Of a DNA stretch of 6,304 nucleotides, positions 1-4,513 are shown in pieces. The position numbers and the translations under genes were made by a program. Under the pieces are notes generated by a model. The model saw only the letters and a list, made by a program, of their open reading frames with translations. It was not told the DNA's origin and made no database searches. This stretch comes from Anaerolineales bacterium (lineage in GTDB: Bacteria > Chloroflexota > Anaerolineae > Promineifilales > Promineifilaceae): NCBI GenBank assembly GCA_020432595.1, contig JAGQGA010000332.1, positions 1-6,304 of the forward strand, given 5' to 3'. Within the stretch, counting starts at the first letter, position 1. Each line of letters opens with the position of its first letter.

Positions 1-40
1 ATGGAACGGCCGTTTCGGCAACGGTGGGTCAAGTTGGCTG
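1..40. other. Left edge, no gene supported
   Basis: This short stretch lies downstream of the VOC gene's stop codon. It contains one copy of the iterated palindrome (5-14) and a weak 5-bp stem (10-14 with 20-24). Short plus-strand readings are open from the window edge, for example one ending with TAA at 52-54, and could be the tail of a convergent gene. Nothing identifies one. Confidence 0.4.
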
Positions 41-760
41 CTAGTAAAGGGTAACGGCCGTTTCTTCCCCTTCTTCTACTAATGCTGCCGACCACAAACA
101 CGAGCCGCGCTGCGCCAGCCGTGCCAGCATGGCGGCATCACCCTCGGTGACAAACTGAATAGCATGACGGCCAAGCGGCACCTGAATGCCGGCTTCAAGA
201 TGGGTAGCAGGCAGGCCGAGGGCGTGGCTGTACCACTGTTGCAGGGTGGGGAGGTGATGGGGGTGACAAACGGCCGTTAACATCCCAATCCCCTGCACCC
301 CATTGGCATGGTCGGTCAGGGCTGGCACCCGTTCGGCACGCGGCGTTTCATCCACAATCAGAAACGGCACCCGGCCGCGCAGCTCGTCGCTGGGAATGGC
401 CGACGACCATTTGAGGTGATAGCCGTCTGGCCGCACCCGTCCCGATGGCTGTAGCTCGCTCATCGCCATGCCTGCGGCGACAAAGGCGGCGCGGTCGGCG
501 GCGATGTCGTCGGTTTGCAGGCAAAAATCAATTAGCCCGCCGCCCATTTGCAGCAAATCCCACCATTTGTGATTGCGGTTCTCTTCATAAAAGGCGATGA
601 GTTCGATGTAGGAGCCATCGGCAAAGCTGATGAGGGCGTTATGGGTGCCGGTGAGGTGCCGCCCGCCCGTTACGACGGTGAACCCCTGTGCGGTGTATTC
701 TGCTTTGGCTTGTTCCAGGTCGGCCACGCCGATGACAATATGGTCAATTCCTTGGATCAT
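41..760 (-). CDS. VOC / glyoxalase-like domain protein (Glyoxalase_3 type)
   Basis: A 239-residue soluble protein with no signal peptide or membrane segment, so probably cytoplasmic. The N-terminus reads 'GIDHIVIGVADLEQA', the classic first strand and helix of a vicinal-oxygen-chelate module. It is followed by 'GTHNALISFADGSYIELIAF' (residues 38-57), which I recognise from the Glyoxalase-like (PF13468-type) family. His7 and Glu53 sit where VOC modules place metal ligands. A second module begins near residue 150 ('DHANGVQGIGMLTAV', then 'WYSHALGLP'). VOC proteins include lyases, dioxygenases and isomerases; the substrate cannot be read here. The ATG at 760 is supported by a GGAGAG Shine-Dalgarno sequence (768-773) with 7 nt spacing. 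Two copies of AACGGCCGTT lie inside the gene, and one forms the Thr-Ala-Val of the last six residues. The gene is co-directional with the upstream antitoxin gene, 81 nt away, but probably functionally unrelated. The fold is fairly certain, the reaction unknown. Confidence 0.85.
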   Translation of the reverse strand: MIQGIDHIVIGVADLEQAKAEYTAQGFTVVTGGRHLTGTHNALISFADGSYIELIAFYEENRNHKWWDLLQMGGGLIDFCLQTDDIAADRAAFVAAGMAMSELQPSGRVRPDGYHLKWSSAIPSDELRGRVPFLIVDETPRAERVPALTDHANGVQGIGMLTAVCHPHHLPTLQQWYSHALGLPATHLEAGIQVPLGRHAIQFVTEGDAAMLARLAQRGSCLWSAALVEEGEETAVTLY

Positions 761-836
761 AACTTTTCTCTCCGTGGGTTAGGCTAGTTCCAAATCTGTC
801 TGGGCAATGGTAGCTGACATATTTGTTAAGGATCAT
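744..836 (-). other. 30-codon ORF where a toxin gene would start
   Basis: The ATG begins 5 nt after the antitoxin stop codon, and a GAGGGG ribosome-binding-like run overlaps that stop. This is the spacing expected of a translationally coupled toxin gene. The peptide starts 'MILNKYVSYH' and stops after 30 codons, overlapping the start of the VOC gene. A PIN toxin would begin like 'MILDTNV', so a degraded vapC start is conceivable, but the remaining residues show no PIN similarity. It may simply be a chance ORF. Confidence 0.15.
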
Positions 837-841
837 GCCCC

Positions 842-1108
842 TCACTTCCCTAAGCCCAGAATGTTTTCCTTTTCCGCTTTTGTGATAGAAATGCCTAATT
901 TATCTTGGGGGATTTGTGACCAAATTTCTTCTTGCAAGAATGACAATAGTGTTCGTGTTGTACTGGATGCGAAACTGTACCGCGTGGCGAGGCGCTGTCT
1001 TCTTTCTTGCAAGGCGATTTTAATGGCTTGTATTTCCGATTCGCCCGTAATCTGCACAACTTGATCAAGCAAGCTTTCAACTTCTGAGTTTTGAATGTAA
1101 ATTGACAT
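842..1108 (-). CDS. vapB: VapB-family (Rv0623-like) type II antitoxin, apparently orphan
   Basis: An 88-residue protein of the Rv0623/PSK_trans_fac type. The N-terminus 'MSIYIQNSEVESLLDQVV' followed by 'TGESEIQAIKIALQERRQRL' is the strand-helix-helix pattern of these antitoxins, which bind DNA as dimers. The C-terminal part ('IWSQIPQDKLG', then 'EKENILGLG') matches the toxin-binding tail, which commonly ends near 'ILGYG'. Members neutralise a PIN-domain VapC ribonuclease and repress their own operon. The start at 1108 is preferred over an in-frame ATG at 1138 because TGGAGG lies 6 nt upstream and the family's N-terminus begins exactly there. The expected toxin gene (about 130 codons) is missing: the next gene starts only 81 nt downstream and is a VOC protein. 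The surrounding sequence is much AT-richer than the neighbours, which suggests horizontal acquisition. The family call is good; whether the protein is functional is unknown. Confidence 0.8.
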   Translation of the reverse strand: MSIYIQNSEVESLLDQVVQITGESEIQAIKIALQERRQRLATRYSFASSTTRTLLSFLQEEIWSQIPQDKLGISITKAEKENILGLGK

Positions 1109-1114
1109 CCGTTG

Positions 1115-1120
1115 CCTCCA
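1115..1120 (-). promoter_or_regulatory. Shine-Dalgarno site of the antitoxin gene
   Basis: The minus strand reads TGGAGG, 6 nt before the ATG at 1108. This decides between the two in-frame ATG codons, because the upstream one (1138) has no comparable site and would add ten residues foreign to the family. Confidence 0.75.
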
Positions 1121-1125
1121 GCAAA

Positions 1126-1131
1126 AGTATA
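1126..1131 (-). promoter_or_regulatory. Possible extended -10 box for the antitoxin gene
   Basis: The minus strand shows TGTTATACT, an extended -10 pattern with hexamer TATACT, in the 59-nt gap between the beta-helix and antitoxin genes. No convincing -35 box lies 16-18 nt upstream. Transcription would start almost on the Shine-Dalgarno site, giving a leader of about 11 nt. Read-through from the upstream gene is an equally good explanation for expression. Confidence 0.25.
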
Positions 1132-1167
1132 ACAACATTCTGCCACGTTTGAGAAATCCTGTATTGG

Positions 1168-2454
1168 TTACAGGGTGCGGAGGTTGTCTTCGAGGTTGTG
1201 GTGGAAGGTGTTGGCAGTAACGGCCGTTTCTCCCTCTGCCACCCCCTCCAATTCAATCCCCACGCGGTTGTCGCGCAGGTCGTTGGCGTGGAGAGTGTGG
1301 CTGTGGGGAGTGGGCGGGGCAGGGGTGTCAGCCGGCATGGTGCGAATGCCGTGATCCTGGTTGGCGGCAATGCGGATCGCCTTGTCGTTGCGCCAAAAGC
1401 GATTGGCCTCAATCTGCCAGTGGCGGCTGGTGTCGTTGGCTGGTACCACTTGAGCAAAGCTGGCAACATATTTTGACCACAGCAGCACGCCGTGGCTGTT
1501 GCGACGAAAATCATTGCTTCGCACCGTCATTCCCACCCCGTTTTCCACCGCAATGCCCGCCTGCCGATTGTGGAAAAGCTGGTTGTCCAGCAGCGTGCAA
1601 TTGGCCGAAAAGCCGAGCCAGAAGCCGTAGTTGCAATGGTTGGCCTTGTTGTTGCGGTAGACATTGCCTCGGCTAAAGGTGCCTTCAAAGGCGATGTTGG
1701 GGCTGTAGGAGCCATCATTTTCTTCAAACAGATTATCATCACAGCCCACGTGTTCGCGCTGTGGGGTTAGCCCGGCTAAAAAGAAGCCGTCGCCCCCCAG
1801 CCGCGCCAAATTGCGCCGGAAAATGTTGCGGCAGGCGCGGCGGACGATGACAAACCCGGCGGCGTCGGCTCCCAAATGGCCGTGGCCCCACTGGTCACCG
1901 CGTGGCTGGTAGCGGCAGCAGTAGTCGGCAACGTTTTGCTCAAACAGGCTGTCGCTGGTTTCGTTGAGGTAAAAGCCCGCGCCGCTGCTATAGCTGGCGT
2001 TGTTGTGGCGCACCGTCAGCCGCTGGCAGCCGTAGGCCAGCAGGCCGTTCATTTGGTGCTGCAAATCGCACTGTTCGATGGAGCTATCGTGGACGCGGTG
2101 GAGGAAGATGCCGCCGCCGTAGGCGTTTTCGGTCGGCTGCCAAATGTCCAAAAAGCTGGTGTTGGCAGTCACCTCGCTGGTGGCGCGGCTGGTGATGTGG
2201 CTGAGGGTGAGCTGGGTGCAGTCGGTGGCGGCGATGGCGTGGTGGAAGTTTTGCAGGGTGAAGTGGCGCAGGGTGAGGTGGGAACGGCCGTTCATCCGAA
2301 TCCCCACCCCTTCCCCACTGCCAATCAGCACCGCCCCGTTCCCCTCAAGCACCACATTGTCGGCAGCAATCGTCAGCCCGTTGGGCAGCCAGTAGGTGCC
2401 GGGGGCCAGGGTGAGGCTGGTGTGGAGGGTAAGGCCGTCGAGGGAACTGTTCAT
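1168..2454 (-). CDS. Right-handed parallel beta-helix repeat protein
   Basis: A 428-residue protein dominated by degenerate 22-25-residue coils of the PbH1/NosD type. Examples are 'LTLRHFTLQNFHHAIAATDC' (60-79), 'LTVRHNNASYSSGAGFYLNE' (146-165), 'LFEQNVADY' (170-178), 'NIFRRNLARLGGDGFFLAG' (210-228) and 'LLDNQLFHNRQAGIAVENG' (288-306). The opening 'LTLAPGTYWLPNGLTI' (14-29), followed by 'NVVLEGNGAVL', is the usual entry to such a solenoid. Proteins of this fold are often polysaccharide lyases, epimerases or surface adhesins; no catalytic residues can be assigned. ATG 2454 is chosen because the solenoid begins just after it. The open frame continues upstream to 2823, but that part overlaps the end of the preceding gene and is compositionally a shadow. 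There is no Shine-Dalgarno site: the ATG directly abuts tandem heptamers. No signal peptide is visible, unlike the upstream neighbour, so the protein is either cytoplasmic or has lost its true N-terminus. The gene may be cotranscribed with the propeller gene 55 nt upstream. Confidence 0.8.
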   Translation of the reverse strand: MNSSLDGLTLHTSLTLAPGTYWLPNGLTIAADNVVLEGNGAVLIGSGEGVGIRMNGRSHLTLRHFTLQNFHHAIAATDCTQLTLSHITSRATSEVTANTSFLDIWQPTENAYGGGIFLHRVHDSSIEQCDLQHQMNGLLAYGCQRLTVRHNNASYSSGAGFYLNETSDSLFEQNVADYCCRYQPRGDQWGHGHLGADAAGFVIVRRACRNIFRRNLARLGGDGFFLAGLTPQREHVGCDDNLFEENDGSYSPNIAFEGTFSRGNVYRNNKANHCNYGFWLGFSANCTLLDNQLFHNRQAGIAVENGVGMTVRSNDFRRNSHGVLLWSKYVASFAQVVPANDTSRHWQIEANRFWRNDKAIRIAANQDHGIRTMPADTPAPPTPHSHTLHANDLRDNRVGIELEGVAEGETAVTANTFHHNLEDNLRTL

Positions 2455-2501
2455 GGAGATTGGAGATTGGGGATTGGAGATTCTCGCAATCTCCAATCCC
2501 C
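2455..2501. repeat. Tandem AATCYCC heptamers with inverted copy (STRR-like)
   Basis: On the minus strand four heptamers stand head to tail directly before the beta-helix ATG: AATCTCC, AATCCCC, AATCTCC, AATCTCC (2482 down to 2455). The first two are repeated inverted at 2488-2501, giving a perfect 14-bp stem (2469-2482 with 2488-2501) around the loop CTCGC. The pattern resembles the short tandemly repeated heptanucleotides known from cyanobacteria. The hairpin follows the propeller gene's stop codon by 8 nt and could slow or end transcription, but there is no T-run behind it. Confidence 0.85.
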
Positions 2502-2509
2502 ACTTATGT

Positions 2510-4432
2510 TTACGGGCCGGGAGTGAGGGCGAAATTAAAAACCGATTTGCGGATGGTGGTTTGGGCATTGCCGCAGGTGTTGGGGGCGACGATGAGGTAG
2601 GTGTAGTTGGTGGCGGGGTTGCCCCAGCCGTCGGTGAAGAGGTGGTTGGTGGCCGTGGTGCTGGTGCAACTGTTGGGGCTGCTGGCGCAACTGGTGCTGG
2701 GTTCAAAATAGGGGTCGTGGCTGACCTGCCACAGTTCATAAGCGGCTGCGCCGATGTCGTTCCAGGTGAGGTCGAGCGTGTGGTTGGTGGGGAAGAGGGT
2801 AGAAACGGCCGTTGCTGCCTCATAAACCGATAGCTTCAAATATTCGTTGTACGTCTTTGTCCCATTGCTGCCGCTGACGGTGAGCAGGTAGTCACCCAGG
2901 GCGGCACTGCTGTTGGTGAGGGTAAGGGTGGTGCTGCTATTGATGGCAGGGGTGGTGGTGGAAAAAACGGCCGTTGTGCCAATCGGGTTTCCCGCTACCC
3001 CCAGCGTCACAGTGCCACTCGCCCCATAGATGCCATCCGTGGTGATGGTCGTTGTGGCTGATCCGGCACTGCCGCACAGCCCCAGTGCCACTTCGTCCGG
3101 CTCCAGGCGAAAATCGGCCGTCATGTTGGTGGGTTGCAGCACAAACAGCCCCTGCTCAATGCCGCTGACAATGACCAAATCGCTGTCGAAATAGGGGAAA
3201 TTGCTCCACGCCCCGTTGAATGACGGGTTGTTGTCGGTAGGGTAAATGTCAAAATATCCGACTTCCGTCAAGCTGTTAATATCGAGCAGCCGCAGCCCAG
3301 CGCGATAGTTGGCTTGATAGGCCAGCCCCCCTTTAACGTAGAGATTGTGGTCAATGTTGCTGCTGGCCCCTTCATAAGTAGTGGAAAGCGTGGGCGCGTC
3401 CAAGTCGGTGATGTCCCAAATATAGGTGCGGGTATTGATGCCCCGGCGGTATTCGTCCAGCTCATCATCAAGCAGATAGGTCGTTTGGTCTTCGCTCAGC
3501 CAGCCTTGATGGGTGTAGCAGTTGGCAGTGCTGGTGCAGCCCGCGTAATTGGTGCGCGAAAGCTGGACGGGGCTACTTTTGTTGGTCACATCCACAATGG
3601 TTACGGTGTCTTCATTGGCGTTAAAGCAGATTTCCTTGCCAATGTGGGCTAAATCGGGGCCGTTATAGATGACGCATTGGGTGTCGTGGGTGTAGCCATC
3701 GGCACTGAAGCAACCGGCAAAGGAGGGGCTGGTGGGGGTGCGAATGTCAACGATGTGGAGACCGCGCCCACAGGTGGTGTCGCCCCCCACTTTGTAGGCA
3801 TAACCGCTATCTTCGTTGATGGCAACGTTGTGAGCCGCGCCGAAGCCGCTGTAGTGGGCATCGCTGCTGAAGGTGACGGGCGGGTTTACGACGTTACGAA
3901 GGTGCGTGAGGTCAAAAACCTGCATCCCGTGGCCGCTGGCTTCGCTGACGATAAAGGCGTGGTTGGCATAGACCTTGATGTCGCGCCAGGTTGAGTTGAC
4001 GGTGTGGGTGGGGAGCTTGCCGAGGTAGACGGGGGCGGTGGGGGTGCTGATGTCTACGAAAGCGGTGCCGTCGTTGAGACCCATGAGGGCGTATTCTTTG
4101 CCCGTTTGCGGGTCAGTCCAGCCCCAGCTATCGTTGCCACCGCTGCTGCCAAAGGTGGAAAGTGGCAGATGTGCTAGCAGATTGACGTTGCTGCATGGGT
4201 AGCCGCTGGCGGAGCCGCCGTTGCAATTGCTGGCAAGGGCTTGGCGGCTGCCGATGATTTGCTGGACGGGTTCTTGGTCGGCGAGGAAGGCTTGCATAAC
4301 GGCCGTTAATGCCCCTTCTCCCTCCCCCGGCATGGGCGGCAGCACATGGTCAGCGCGAGCGGGCAGGGCAATGGTGAAAGAGATGAGGAGGATGAGAAGG
4401 AAAAACGGCCGTTTGTACTGCATAAGATTCAT
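2510..4432 (-). CDS. Secreted choice-of-anchor B (LVIVD beta-propeller) protein
   Basis: A complete 640-residue exported protein. Residues 1-27 form a signal peptide: Lys7-Arg8, a hydrophobic run 10-23, and Ala25-Arg-Ala27 before Asp28 as a signal peptidase I site. A linker leads to a propeller at about 83-434 of the choice-of-anchor B family, with LVIVD-like blades ('GTAFVDISTPTAPVYLG' 122-138, 'GLHIVDIRTPTSPSFAG' 224-240, 'VTIVDVTNKSSPV' 277-289, final 'LVIVSGIEQGLFVLQP' 419-434). Conserved polar motifs include 'DGYTHD', 'CFNANED', 'THQGW' and 'IDHNLY'. Cysteines 221, 241, 253 and 269 are shared with the paralogue; Cys299 and Cys305 are extra. The tail has an Ig-like segment (about 437-536) and a fibronectin-III-like segment (about 540-637), ending 'FNFALTPGP'. 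The role of this family is unknown; proteins in it share the propeller but differ in how they attach to the cell. No strong Shine-Dalgarno site precedes ATG 4432, and an alternative ATG lies at 4423. The upstream paralogue suggests tandem duplication. Confidence 0.87.
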   Translation of the reverse strand: MNLMQYKRPFFLLILLISFTIALPARADHVLPPMPGEGEGALTAVMQAFLADQEPVQQIIGSRQALASNCNGGSASGYPCSNVNLLAHLPLSTFGSSGGNDSWGWTDPQTGKEYALMGLNDGTAFVDISTPTAPVYLGKLPTHTVNSTWRDIKVYANHAFIVSEASGHGMQVFDLTHLRNVVNPPVTFSSDAHYSGFGAAHNVAINEDSGYAYKVGGDTTCGRGLHIVDIRTPTSPSFAGCFSADGYTHDTQCVIYNGPDLAHIGKEICFNANEDTVTIVDVTNKSSPVQLSRTNYAGCTSTANCYTHQGWLSEDQTTYLLDDELDEYRRGINTRTYIWDITDLDAPTLSTTYEGASSNIDHNLYVKGGLAYQANYRAGLRLLDINSLTEVGYFDIYPTDNNPSFNGAWSNFPYFDSDLVIVSGIEQGLFVLQPTNMTADFRLEPDEVALGLCGSAGSATTTITTDGIYGASGTVTLGVAGNPIGTTAVFSTTTPAINSSTTLTLTNSSAALGDYLLTVSGSNGTKTYNEYLKLSVYEAATAVSTLFPTNHTLDLTWNDIGAAAYELWQVSHDPYFEPSTSCASSPNSCTSTTATNHLFTDGWGNPATNYTYLIVAPNTCGNAQTTIRKSVFNFALTPGP

Positions 4433-4435
4433 GGG

Positions 4436-4501
4436 ACGCAGATTTTCCTGATGAAACTGATTTTCCTGATTTTTTATCAGGTAAATCAGGAAAATTTGCG
4501 T
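4436..4501. repeat. Imperfect inverted-repeat element filling the intergenic gap
   Basis: The 81-nt gap between the two propeller genes is almost entirely an inverted repeat. A 17-nt arm at 4436-4452 pairs with 4485-4501 with one mismatch, and an inner hairpin (CCTGAT 4465-4470, ATCAGG 4476-4481, loop of five T) sits within it. GATTTTCCTGAT is present twice in direct orientation (4441-4452 and 4459-4470). Its left arm ends 3 nt before the downstream ATG. It resembles REP/MITE-like intergenic palindromes of the 'CTGATT...AATCAG' type, judged by style only. No typical T-run follows on the minus strand, so a terminator role is uncertain. Confidence 0.8.
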
Positions 4502-4513
4502 TCTATTTTTGCC

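Noticed and set aside
807..1064. Plus-strand open frame opposite the antitoxin
   Set aside because: It has no recognisable motif, while the minus-strand frame matches the VapB/Rv0623 family with a proper ribosome-binding site.
1159..1173. Small hairpin CTGTA/TACAG at the beta-helix stop codon
   Set aside because: Five base pairs with no T-run is too weak to call a terminator.
1876..2526. Plus-strand open frame of 216 codons opposite the beta-helix gene
   Set aside because: Its composition is Ala, Val and Gly rich with no family resemblance, as expected for an antisense shadow of a GC-rich gene.
2455..2823. N-terminal extension of the beta-helix frame giving a 551-residue protein
   Set aside because: The extension overlaps the end of the propeller gene in another frame, is rich in Pro, Thr and Ser as expected for a shadow, and passes through the heptamer repeat. 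The solenoid begins only after the ATG at 2454.
2396..2833. Plus-strand open frame of 145 codons
   Set aside because: It runs antisense across the end of the propeller gene, the intergenic repeat and the start of the beta-helix gene. It is low-complexity Gly, Val and Ala and has no recognisable domain.
4465..4481. Inner hairpin as an intrinsic terminator
   Set aside because: The stem is only 6 bp, and on the coding (minus) strand it is followed by an A-rich stretch and not a run of T. The repeat-element explanation covers it better.
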